Positions 56,380 to 64,000 of a stretch of DNA of 64,000 nucleotides are shown here, in pieces. The position numbers and the translations under genes were made by a program. Numbering within the stretch: the stretch's first letter is position 1; each line of letters begins with the position of its first letter. This DNA comes from Sphingopyxis sp. (GTDB taxonomy: Bacteria > Pseudomonadota > Alphaproteobacteria > Sphingomonadales > Sphingomonadaceae), in the NCBI GenBank assembly GCA_013823985.1, contig PNNB01000056.1, positions 1-64,000 on the forward strand, written 5' to 3'. Below the pieces are notes generated by a model. It did no database searches, had not been told where the DNA came from, and saw nothing but the letters and a program-made list of their open reading frames with translations.

Positions 56380-56658
56380 CGTTAAACTCCCGGCATATGT
56401 TCCTGTATCGGCTGTGCGCAGTTTTGACAATCGTTGCGCATAGGATGATCATGAACAGGCAAGCTGCATCGTGACCGGAATTGGAACGCCGCCTTATCAC
56501 AAGATGGCCGACATCTTCGAACGCTTTCGCTTTACTGAAACAGAGCTTTTCAGGATGCCGATATGCAAGGGAATGACTTGCACGATATTGCACATATCAT
56601 CGCTCCCCTGTGTTTAGAGCTTTGTATCACTTTGCCAGGGCAAGAGCCTGTTCGGTGC

Positions 56659-57273
56659 CTATCCCCGATAGGCCGGAATCGCCCAGCCTTTTAAAATGGC
56701 CATCGCACGCAGGGCGAACCCGGCGAGGGCGCTCAGGCTGGCGGCCACAAGCACGGGCAGTCCGATCCACAGCAGCAGCCCGAACAGGCCGGAGGCAAGG
56801 GCGGCGGCGGTGACGTAGATTTCAGGTTTAAGCAGGATCGACGGCTCGCCGGCCAGCACGTCGCGGATGATCCCGCCGACGCAGGCGGTGATGACGCCCA
56901 TCATCATCGCAGGCAACAGGGGAACGCCCAGTGTCAGCGACTTCCACGCACCGAATACTGCGTAAATCGCTATCCCGATTGCATCGAACCAGTCGAGTGC
57001 GCGCGCATTCCAGAAAGATTTGGGGGTCACCCACACCAAAACTGCCGTCACCAGACAAGTGGCGGCAAAACGCCAGTCCTGCACCCAGAACACAGGCGCC
57101 CCGATCAGCAAATCGCGCACTGTCCCCCCGCCGACGCCGGTGACGAGCGCGAAAAATGTGAAGGTCACCAGGGTCTGCTGCCGGTTTGCGGCCGCTAGCG
57201 CGCCAGATGCGGCGAACACTGTGATGCCGAGCAGATCAAGCCATTGGAGAAGGGGAACGACATGGGGAGTCAA
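56659..57273 (-). CDS. Trimeric intracellular cation channel (TRIC/UPF0126) family protein
   Basis: A 204-residue membrane protein with seven predicted helices in two repeats. The motif ALVTGVGGGTVRDLLIG and its second copy GVITACVGGIIRDVLAG are the family signature, which form the ion pore in bacterial TRIC channels. Substrate is monovalent cations by homology. It lies upstream of the HWE-type kinase gene, reading away from the larger operon. Confidence 0.9.
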   Translation of the reverse strand: MTPHVVPLLQWLDLLGITVFAASGALAAANRQQTLVTFTFFALVTGVGGGTVRDLLIGAPVFWVQDWRFAATCLVTAVLVWVTPKSFWNARALDWFDAIGIAIYAVFGAWKSLTLGVPLLPAMMMGVITACVGGIIRDVLAGEPSILLKPEIYVTAAALASGLFGLLLWIGLPVLVAASLSALAGFALRAMAILKGWAIPAYRG

Positions 57274-57303
57274 ATGGGCAACCTCGCTGGAGCTGGATGG
57301 GCC

Positions 57304-57960
57304 TTATACAGATGTGACGGTAAACCATGTTAGCCCGAACCAGAACAGGGCGAAGAGTGATACAGGATGAAACCGCTTCATTGTTGCCCAGTCATAGAGC
57401 AGCAAGGAAAGAAACAGCCCGGTCCACAGCGTAAACAGCCAGGGAAGAAATGCCGCCTCGATCTGTGTCTCGCTCCACCCGACCATCATTGGTACAACGG
57501 CCGGGTCGTAACAGCGTGCCAGAACCGGTTCCATCATGAAGAAGGTGCCAGCCAGAATGAGGCGCTTGTGCCAATCCGACCGGCGCCGCTGCAGATAGGC
57601 AAGGGCTACAAAGACCGAATAACTCGGCAGCAGGATGCGGTTTGCCTTGACCTCCGGGCTCATTGCCGCCCACCCCTTCCACACCATGATGAACACCCAG
57701 ATCGTGCTCAACGTAACGCCGACCGCGATGAGAAAGCCTGTAATGCCAAGGCTTTGGTGAAGGCGCATGTTCCGGACGCGGACCAGATTGGCCTGCACGA
57801 ATAGCAGCAACATCCACGCACCGCAGAGCAGGCCATGGACAATGAATTTCGGGTCTGAATTGCTGGGCTGGCCTGTGTTGGTAAACAGGTTGTCCGAAAA
57901 ACCGACCAATGTGAAAAGCAGCAGTAGCAGCGTTACAATCGGGAAATAGTATCGCTGCAT
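57304..57960 (-). CDS. Uncharacterised membrane protein (family shared with 47004-47810)
   Basis: A 218-residue protein with six or seven hydrophobic segments. His42, Trp49, Gln56, Leu67-His68 and Gly72 repeat the H-x6-W-x6-Q-x10-LH-x3-G pattern of the 268-residue protein at 47004-47810. H131-x-R-x11-P-x3-R also matches, so both belong to one uncharacterised family. It lies 12 bases after lpd on the same strand, and may be the last gene of the sucA operon's message. Function unknown. Confidence 0.75.
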   Translation of the reverse strand: MQRYYFPIVTLLLLLFTLVGFSDNLFTNTGQPSNSDPKFIVHGLLCGAWMLLLFVQANLVRVRNMRLHQSLGITGFLIAVGVTLSTIWVFIMVWKGWAAMSPEVKANRILLPSYSVFVALAYLQRRRSDWHKRLILAGTFFMMEPVLARCYDPAVVPMMVGWSETQIEAAFLPWLFTLWTGLFLSLLLYDWATMKRFHPVSLFALFWFGLTWFTVTSV

Positions 57961-57972
57961 AGGGCGGCTGTC

Positions 57973-59367
57973 CTACATATGGATCGGCTTTCCTGTAACA
58001 GCCATTGCCGCCTCTTTCAACGCCTCGGCGTGGGTGGGGTGGGCGTGGCAGGTGTAGGCGATGTCTTCCGACGTTGCGCCGAACTCCATCGACAGCGCAG
58101 CTTCGGCGATCATACTGCCCGCGATCGACGCGATGATGTGGACGCCGAGAACGCGATCCGTCTTGGCATCGGCGATAACCTTCACAAATCCGTCGGTGTC
58201 GCGGTTGGTCTTGGCGCGGCTGTTGGCCATCATCGGGAATTTACCGACCTTGATGTCGCCTTGTGCCTTCGCCTCTTCCTCGGTCAGGCCGACGCTGGCG
58301 ATTTCGGGATAGGTGTAGACGACACCGGGAATGACGTCATGGTTCACAATGCCGGTCAGACCCGCGACGAATTCAGCGGCGGCAATGCCTTCGTCTTCGG
58401 CCTTGTGGGCCAGCATCGGGCCGGGGACTACGTCGCCAATGGCGTAAATGCCGGGGACGCTGGTCTGGAAGTCATGGCCAATGTCGATCTGGCCACGGGC
58501 GTTGACGGTCAGGCCGGCCTTGTCGAGCGCCAGACCTTCGGTGTTGGGCCTGCGGCCAATGGCAACGAGGACGCAATCAGCTTCGATGCTTTCCGCAGCG
58601 CCACCTGCGGCCGGTTCGACCGTCAGGGTTGCGGTGCTGCCCTTGACGGTGGCGCCGGTAACCTTGGTGCCGGTGCGGATATTGAAGCCCTGCTTCTTGA
58701 AGATTTTGGCGGCTTCCTTGCGGACTTCGCCGTCCATGCCGGGCAGGATCTGGTCAAGATATTCCACCACGGTGACTTCCGCGCCGAGACGCAGCCAGAC
58801 GCTTCCCAGTTCCAGCCCGATGATACCGCCGCCAATGACGACGAGATGTTTGGGCACTTTCGGCAAGGCGAGCGCGCCTGTCGAATCGACGATCACCTTC
58901 TGGTCAATGGTGACACCCGGTAGGGGGGTGACGGACGATCCCGTCGCGATCATGATTTTTGGTGCGGTGTAGCTTTTGCCCGCGACATCGATGCTGTTGG
59001 GCGAGGTAAAGGCTGCATGGCCCTTGAGCCAGTCGACCTTGTTCTTCTTGAACAGAAATTCGATCCCGCCGGTCAGCTCGCCCACGGCCTTGGTCTTTTC
59101 GGCCTGCATCTGGTCGAGGTTCAGGCCGACGCCCTTGAAGTCGATACCGAATTTCGCGAGCGCGCCCGACTGTGCCTCATGGTAGAGTTCCGACGCGTGG
59201 AGCATCGCCTTGGACGGGATGCAGCCGACATTGAGGCAGGTTCCGCCGAGCGTTTCCCGGCTTTCCACACATGCGGTTTTCAGGCCGAGTTGGGCGGCAC
59301 GGATCGCGGCGACATAGCCGCCGGGACCTGCGCCAATGACGATCAGGTCATAATCTTGTTCTGCCAT
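57973..59367 (-). CDS. lpd: Dihydrolipoyl dehydrogenase (E3)
   Basis: A 464-residue flavoenzyme that reoxidises the lipoyl groups of the 2-oxoglutarate dehydrogenase complex. It has VIGAGPGGYVAAIRAAQLG, the redox motif GGTCLNVGCIPSKA, GGGIIGLELGSVW and the C-terminal HAHPTHAEAL with the catalytic His-Glu pair (CHAHPTHAE). Length is normal. AAGGAG precedes the ATG. It lies 12 bases after sucB, an operon order with sucA-sucB-lpd. It is a separate gene from the reductase at 14581. Confidence 0.97.
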   Translation of the reverse strand: MAEQDYDLIVIGAGPGGYVAAIRAAQLGLKTACVESRETLGGTCLNVGCIPSKAMLHASELYHEAQSGALAKFGIDFKGVGLNLDQMQAEKTKAVGELTGGIEFLFKKNKVDWLKGHAAFTSPNSIDVAGKSYTAPKIMIATGSSVTPLPGVTIDQKVIVDSTGALALPKVPKHLVVIGGGIIGLELGSVWLRLGAEVTVVEYLDQILPGMDGEVRKEAAKIFKKQGFNIRTGTKVTGATVKGSTATLTVEPAAGGAAESIEADCVLVAIGRRPNTEGLALDKAGLTVNARGQIDIGHDFQTSVPGIYAIGDVVPGPMLAHKAEDEGIAAAEFVAGLTGIVNHDVIPGVVYTYPEIASVGLTEEEAKAQGDIKVGKFPMMANSRAKTNRDTDGFVKVIADAKTDRVLGVHIIASIAGSMIAEAALSMEFGATSEDIAYTCHAHPTHAEALKEAAMAVTGKPIHM

Positions 59368-59379
59368 GGTGTCGGCTCC

Positions 59380-60615
59380 TTAAAGGTCGATCAACAAACG
59401 GGCGGGGTCTTCGATCGCCTCTTTGACGATCTTGAGGAAAGTCACCGCCTCGCGCCCGTCAATCAGACGGTGGTCGTAGCTGAGTGCGAGATACATCATC
59501 GGGCGCACGACGACGGCGCCGTTGCGGACCACAGGCCGGTCCTCGATACGATGCAGCCCGAGAACCGCGCTCTGCGGCGGGTTGATGATCGGCGTCGACA
59601 TCAGGCTGCCAAACACGCCGCCATTGGAGATGGTGAACGTACCACCCGACATGTCGTCCATCGTCAACGAACCGGTCTTCGCCTTGGCCCCGAAATCGGC
59701 AATCGCCTTTTCGATTTCGGCGAAGCTCATCGCATCGGCGTTGCGCACGACGGGGACGACCAGACCGTTGGGGGCGCTGACCGCAACCGAAACGTCGAGA
59801 TAATTGTGGTAGACGATTTCGTCGCCTTCAATTTGCGCGTTTACGGCGGGTACATCGCGTGCCGCAAGGGCAACGGCCTTTGTGAAAAAGCCCATGAAGC
59901 CGAGGCGGACGCCATGCTTCTTTTCGAACAATTCTTTATACTTGTCGCGCGTCGCGATGACTTCGCTCATGTCGCAGTCGTTGAAGGTGGTCAAAAGCGC
60001 CGCAGTTTCCTGCGCGCTCTTGAGCCGCTTTGCGATCGTCTGGCGTAGACGGGTCATTTTGACCCGCTCTTCCTGACGCGCGCCTGCGGGGGCGGCCTTT
60101 GCCGGGGCGCTGTCGGCTGACGGCGAAGCTTCAGCGGGGGCCAGCTTTGCGGCGGCCACCACATCTTCCTTGGTCAAACGTCCGTCTTTGCCCGAACCTT
60201 TGATTTTGCTGGGGTCGATGCCGAGTTCGAGAACCAGACGGCGGACGGCCGGTGACAGCGGCAGGTCGCTGCTTTCCGCAGCAGGTGCTGCCGCCGGTGC
60301 AGGGGCCGGAGCCGTTGCGACGGGTCGCGGCGCTGCGGCGGCGGCTGCCGCTGGGGCCGGTGCGGCTGCACCCGCGCTGCCTTCTTCAATCGACGCAATC
60401 ACGGCACCGACATTGACCGTGGCGCCTTCTTCGACGCTGTATGCGCCCATGATTCCGGCGACGGGTGCGGGCACTTCGACAGCAACCTTATCGGTTTCAA
60501 GGCTAGCAATCGGCTCGTCGGCGGCAACGGCTTCGCCCGGCTTTTTCAGCCATTGGCCAAGGGTGGCTTCGGTGATGGATTCGCCCAGTACGGGAACTTT
60601 GACTTCGGTGCTCAT
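59380..60615 (-). CDS. sucB: Dihydrolipoyl succinyltransferase (E2 of 2-oxoglutarate dehydrogenase)
   Basis: A 411-residue E2. An N-terminal lipoyl domain with [13 protein letters not shown], where the lysine is lipoylated, leads through an Ala/Pro-rich linker (about 80-120) to the peripheral-subunit-binding domain [32 protein letters not shown]. The catalytic core ends in the active-site [13 protein letters not shown]. It moves succinyl groups to CoA. Six bases separate it from sucA. The extended Ala/Pro linker is typical. Confidence 0.97.
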   Translation of the reverse strand: MSTEVKVPVLGESITEATLGQWLKKPGEAVAADEPIASLETDKVAVEVPAPVAGIMGAYSVEEGATVNVGAVIASIEEGSAGAAAPAPAAAAAAAPRPVATAPAPAPAAAPAAESSDLPLSPAVRRLVLELGIDPSKIKGSGKDGRLTKEDVVAAAKLAPAEASPSADSAPAKAAPAGARQEERVKMTRLRQTIAKRLKSAQETAALLTTFNDCDMSEVIATRDKYKELFEKKHGVRLGFMGFFTKAVALAARDVPAVNAQIEGDEIVYHNYLDVSVAVSAPNGLVVPVVRNADAMSFAEIEKAIADFGAKAKTGSLTMDDMSGGTFTISNGGVFGSLMSTPIINPPQSAVLGLHRIEDRPVVRNGAVVVRPMMYLALSYDHRLIDGREAVTFLKIVKEAIEDPARLLIDL

Positions 60616-60620
60616 GGGGA

Positions 60621-63422
60621 TCAGCCTTTTCTCTGACGGCGGATTTCTGCGCGGACGTTATGGCCCAGGGCGTCGGCAACCAACGCGGCCTGTTCGGCCT
60701 GATGGCGTTTGGCAAGGCCGGTTGCGGTCGCCGCGGCGGCCTTGCGTCCGGCATAGCGCGCGCGGGTCGGTTTGACCTTTGCGGTTAACAGACATTCTTC
60801 AATGAAGGGGTCGACAAAGGACCAGCTACCCGCGTTTTTGGGTTCTTCCTGGGCCCAGACAACTTCTTCCAACGCGCTCATGCGCTTCAGGCGAACGATC
60901 AAGGGTTCACCCGGGAAAGGATAAAGTTGCTCGATCCGGACAATCGCGGTGTCGGTATCCCCCGCCGCATTGCGGGCCTCCATCAGGTCATAGGCGACCT
61001 TGCCGGAGCAGAGCACCAGACGCTTCACATCCTTGTCGGCGGGTGCCCACGGATCGGACAATATCCGCATGAAATGGCTGTCGCCCTGGAAATCTTCTGC
61101 CTTGGAAACCGCCATTTTATGACGCAGCAAGGATTTGGGTGTCATGACAACCAAGGGCTTGCGGAACGACCGCGCCATTTGACGGCGCAGCAGGTGGAAA
61201 TAATTTGCCGGCGTCGTGCAATTGGCGACCTGGATATTGTCTTCGGCACAGAGCTGCAGGAACCGCTCCAGGCGGGCCGAACTATGTTCCGGACCCTGAC
61301 CCTCATAACCATGGGGCAACAGCATCACCAAGCCGTTGGCGCGCAGCCATTTGGCCTCGCCAGCCGCAATGAACTGATCGATCATGGTCTGGGCGCCATT
61401 GGCAAAGTCGCCAAATTGCGCTTCCCACAAGACCAGCGTTTTGGGCTCGGCACCGGCATAGCCATATTCATAGCCGAGCACGCCGAATTCCGACAGCGGA
61501 CTGTCCAGAACCTCGAACCGGCCATGCGGCAATGTCGACAGGGGCACATATTTCTCTTCGGTGCCCTGATCGACCCAGACGGCATGCCGCTGGCTGAATG
61601 TGCCGCGTCCCGAATCCTGCCCCGACAGACGTACGCCAAAACCTTCGGACAGCAATGAACCAAAGGCCAGAGCCTCGCCCGTTGCCCAGTCGAAATTTTC
61701 GCCTGCAGTGAACATCGTTTTCTTGGCATCAAGAACGCGGCCAAGTGTCGGGTGGATATTCAGCGTTTCCGGAACCGCAGTCAATGTGCGTCCCAAGCTG
61801 TCGAACAGCTTTTTGGAGATGCCGGTTTCCACATTGCGGCGGGCCGTTTCGGGGTCTGCGGGCTTGGAAAGCCCTGACCAGCGTCCGCCAAACCAGTCTG
61901 CTGCATTGGGCTTATAATCGGCGGCGCCTGCAAATTCCTGTTCCAGCAAGGCGACAAACCGCATCGCATGTTCATTGGCCCAATCGGCATCAATCACGCC
62001 TTCGGCCTGCAGCCTCTTGGCATAAATGTCGCTGACGCCCGGGTGGCCCTTGATCACCTTGTACATTAAAGGCTGCGTGAAGCTGGGCTCATCGCCTTCA
62101 TTATGGCCGAAGCGGCGGTAGCACCACATATCGATCACGATATCGCGATGGAATGTCTGGCGGAATTCGATCGCGATCTTGCATGCAAAGGTAACCGCTT
62201 CGGGGTCATCGCCGTTCACATGGAAAATCGGGGCCTGAACGCCCTTGGCAACATCCGACGGATAGGGCGACGAGCGCGCATATTGCGGGCTGGTCGTAAA
62301 GCCGACCTGGTTGTTCACGATGAAGTGCAGGCAGCCGCCCGTATTATAGCCGCGAATGCCCGAGAAACCGAGGCACTCCCAAACAATGCCCTGTCCGGCA
62401 AAGGCCGCGTCGCCGTGCAACAGAACGGGCAGGACCTGCTCATGCTTGCCAAGGTCGCCGCGGGCGGTCTGGTTCGCGCGCACTTTACCGAGAACGACGG
62501 GGTTGACCGCTTCCAAATGGGAGGGGTTGGGAACAAGGCTCATATGCACCTTGATGCCGTCAAATTCACGGTCGGTGCTTGTGCCCAAATGATATTTCAC
62601 ATCGCCCGAACCGCCGACATCATCGGGGTTTGCGCTTCCACCCGAAAATTCATGGAAGATGATGCGATAAGGCTTGGCCATAACATTGGCCAACACGTTC
62701 AGACGACCGCGATGCGGCATGCCGTACACAATTTCGCGGACGCCCAGTTGCCCGCCATATTTAATGACAGCCTCAAGCGCCGGAATCATCGATTCACCGC
62801 CGTCCAGACCGAAACGCTTCGTGCCGACATATTTGCGGCCCAGGAATTTCTCATACTGCTCGGCTTCGATCACCTTGGCCAGAATTGCTTTCTTGCCTTC
62901 GGGCGTGAAGTGGATGGCGGCGTCTCTGCCCTCCATCCGCTCTTGCAGGAACCGGCGTTCCTCGACATCTGAAATATGCATATATTCCAGACCCACGGGT
63001 CCGCAATAGTTGGCCCGCAAAATGTCGACCAGCTCGCGCACGGTGGTCCATTCGAGACCCAATGTCCCGCCGACGAAAACTTTCCGGTCAAGGTCAGCGC
63101 CTGAAAAACCGTGATATTCGGGCGTCAGATCCGCCGGTATTTCCTGCTTCGAAAGGCCCAGAGGATCCAGATTTGCCGCAAGATGGCCGCGCACGCGATA
63201 GGTGCGCACGAGCATCATCGCGCGAATGGAATCGTTCGCCGCGGCAACCGCGTCGGCTTCCGCCATCGGCTTGCCCGCAGCCTTTGCCGCAGCCTTCACC
63301 TCGACCGCCATTTGCGTGGGGTCGAGCGATGCCGTCAAATCGTCGGTGGCCGACAAAGGCCAGTTGGCGCGCTCCCAACTGGGACCGCGCTCAATTTCAA
63401 AATCCTGGTTCTCAAGACCCAT
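60621..63422 (-). CDS. sucA: 2-oxoglutarate dehydrogenase E1 component
   Basis: A 933-residue thiamine diphosphate enzyme that decarboxylates 2-oxoglutarate. The N-terminal FLSGANAxY-type start is replaced by [13 protein letters not shown], typical of alphaproteobacteria. The cofactor part has [28 protein letters not shown], and the later [11 protein letters not shown] and [19 protein letters not shown]. It starts 38 bases after sucD. AAGGAAGG upstream of the ATG is a strong ribosome site. It is full length. Confidence 0.98.
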   Translation of the reverse strand: MGLENQDFEIERGPSWERANWPLSATDDLTASLDPTQMAVEVKAAAKAAGKPMAEADAVAAANDSIRAMMLVRTYRVRGHLAANLDPLGLSKQEIPADLTPEYHGFSGADLDRKVFVGGTLGLEWTTVRELVDILRANYCGPVGLEYMHISDVEERRFLQERMEGRDAAIHFTPEGKKAILAKVIEAEQYEKFLGRKYVGTKRFGLDGGESMIPALEAVIKYGGQLGVREIVYGMPHRGRLNVLANVMAKPYRIIFHEFSGGSANPDDVGGSGDVKYHLGTSTDREFDGIKVHMSLVPNPSHLEAVNPVVLGKVRANQTARGDLGKHEQVLPVLLHGDAAFAGQGIVWECLGFSGIRGYNTGGCLHFIVNNQVGFTTSPQYARSSPYPSDVAKGVQAPIFHVNGDDPEAVTFACKIAIEFRQTFHRDIVIDMWCYRRFGHNEGDEPSFTQPLMYKVIKGHPGVSDIYAKRLQAEGVIDADWANEHAMRFVALLEQEFAGAADYKPNAADWFGGRWSGLSKPADPETARRNVETGISKKLFDSLGRTLTAVPETLNIHPTLGRVLDAKKTMFTAGENFDWATGEALAFGSLLSEGFGVRLSGQDSGRGTFSQRHAVWVDQGTEEKYVPLSTLPHGRFEVLDSPLSEFGVLGYEYGYAGAEPKTLVLWEAQFGDFANGAQTMIDQFIAAGEAKWLRANGLVMLLPHGYEGQGPEHSSARLERFLQLCAEDNIQVANCTTPANYFHLLRRQMARSFRKPLVVMTPKSLLRHKMAVSKAEDFQGDSHFMRILSDPWAPADKDVKRLVLCSGKVAYDLMEARNAAGDTDTAIVRIEQLYPFPGEPLIVRLKRMSALEEVVWAQEEPKNAGSWSFVDPFIEECLLTAKVKPTRARYAGRKAAAATATGLAKRHQAEQAALVADALGHNVRAEIRRQRKG

Positions 63423-63460
63423 ATCTATGCCTTCCTTGGGGAGGGAAACGGCAGGGATGC

Positions 63461-64000
63461 TTATCCCTTCAGTACTTCGACCAATGTTTTGCCGAGCAGT
63501 GAAGGTGATGCCGACATACGGATGCCCGCAGCTTCCATTGCCGCGATCTTGCTTTCAGCATCGCCCTTGCCGCCCGAAACGATCGCACCGGCATGGCCCA
63601 TGCGGCGTCCGGGAGGTGCCGAACGTCCTGCGATAAAGCCGGCCATCGGCTTCTTGCGGCCCTTTTTGGCTTCGTCGATCAGGAATTGCGCGGCTTCCTC
63701 TTCTGCGCTGCCGCCGATTTCACCGATCATGATGATCGACTTGGTGGAATCGTCGGCAAGGAAGAGTTCCAGGCAGTCGATGAAATTGGTTCCGTTGACA
63801 GGATCGCCACCGATGCCGACGGCAGTGGTCTGGCCAAGGCCTTCGGCAGTGGTCTGGAACACGGCTTCATAGGTAAGTGTGCCCGAACGCGACACGACGC
63901 CGACCGATCCGGCCGAGAAAATGCTGCCGGGCATAATGCCGATCTTGCATTCATTCGGGGTCAGTATGCCGGGGCAGTTGGGGCCGATCAGACGGCTTTT
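63461..64000 (-). CDS. sucD: Succinyl-CoA synthetase alpha subunit (partial, window edge)
   Basis: The last 179 codons of SucD; its 5' part lies beyond 64000. The open frame reaches the window edge in phase, with [18 protein letters not shown] preceding the first in-window Met. It shows the [10 protein letters not shown] motif, and the phosphorylated histidine region in [28 protein letters not shown]. The enzyme makes succinate and ATP or GTP from succinyl-CoA. The gene is upstream of sucA as expected in the sucCD-sucAB-lpd cluster. Confidence 0.97.
   Translation of the reverse strand, partial: KSRLIGPNCPGILTPNECKIGIMPGSIFSAGSVGVVSRSGTLTYEAVFQTTAEGLGQTTAVGIGGDPVNGTNFIDCLELFLADDSTKSIIMIGEIGGSAEEEAAQFLIDEAKKGRKKPMAGFIAGRSAPPGRRMGHAGAIVSGGKGDAESKIAAMEAAGIRMSASPSLLGKTLVEVLKG

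Noticed and set aside
59017..60048. A 343-codon plus-strand open frame antisense to lpd and sucB
   Set aside because: It is long only because the real genes on the other strand are G+C-rich; it has no start signal and matches no family.

Overview
The window is a chromosomal segment of an alphaproteobacterium, almost certainly of the order Sphingomonadales. The family content points there: a COQ9-type ubiquinone protein, a CBP3-type cytochrome bc1 chaperone, MmcB, DUF1491, a DUF6489-like protein, SSB ending DDDVPF, and the order dnaQ-coaE-aroE-maf-ppsR | hemE-hemJ-rho. Genus is not decidable here (a Sphingopyxis/Sphingorhabdus-like organism is a guess). No phage, insertion sequence, CRISPR array or rRNA was found.

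The central landmark is a predicted replication origin at about 31.57-31.87 kb, between ppsR (minus) and hemE (plus). Genes diverge from it. To the left nearly all genes are on the minus strand (ppsR-maf-aroE-coaE overlap by 4 bp each, then dnaQ, hpf, ptsN, DUF1491, sleB, mmcB). To the right genes are on the plus strand (hemE, hemJ, rho, terC, DUF6489, mnmE, mnmG, rsmG, parA, parB). Three perfect ParB-binding parS palindromes lie at 37.98, 39.61 and 39.97 kb, two of them inside the mnmG and rsmG coding sequences, just before parAB.

Region by region. 0-7.3 kb: tRNA-Gly(GCC), thioredoxin-TPR chaperone, Lon-substrate-domain protein, MarC, a lipoprotein, folD, yggT, argB, a queuosine-precursor transporter and nupC. 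7.3-12.8 kb: mutS, a malic enzyme-phosphotransacetylase fusion, bamE. 12.9-21 kb: CBP3-like chaperone, YceD, a CDP-alcohol phosphatidyltransferase, flavoprotein reductase with TVP38, ssb, feoAB with a Fur-box-like dyad, COQ9, EamA exporter. 21-25 kb: old yellow enzyme, fatty-acid hydroxylase family protein, DUF3604 protein. 25-42.3 kb: the origin and partition region described above.

42.3-58 kb is the more accessory part. It holds a three-gene chaperone-usher-like surface-fibre cluster (DUF4402 pilin-like protein, PapD-like chaperone, 900-residue usher-like outer-membrane protein). It also has inverted intergenic repeats and an envelope redox module (cytochrome b, YedY-type molybdoenzyme, lipoprotein MsrA). 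Then come an aspartate aminotransferase, a pabB-pabC fusion whose frame runs into tRNA-Gly(CCC), S-formylglutathione hydrolase, a glyoxalase-fold protein, an HWE-type histidine kinase, a TRIC-family channel and one of two related uncharacterised membrane proteins.

58-64 kb is the 2-oxoglutarate dehydrogenase operon read leftward: sucD (cut by the window edge), sucA, sucB, lpd. The best leads for new biology are the pilin-chaperone-usher cluster, the paired membrane proteins with an exactly conserved His/Trp/Gln/His spacing, and the cytochrome b/molybdoenzyme/MsrA cluster.
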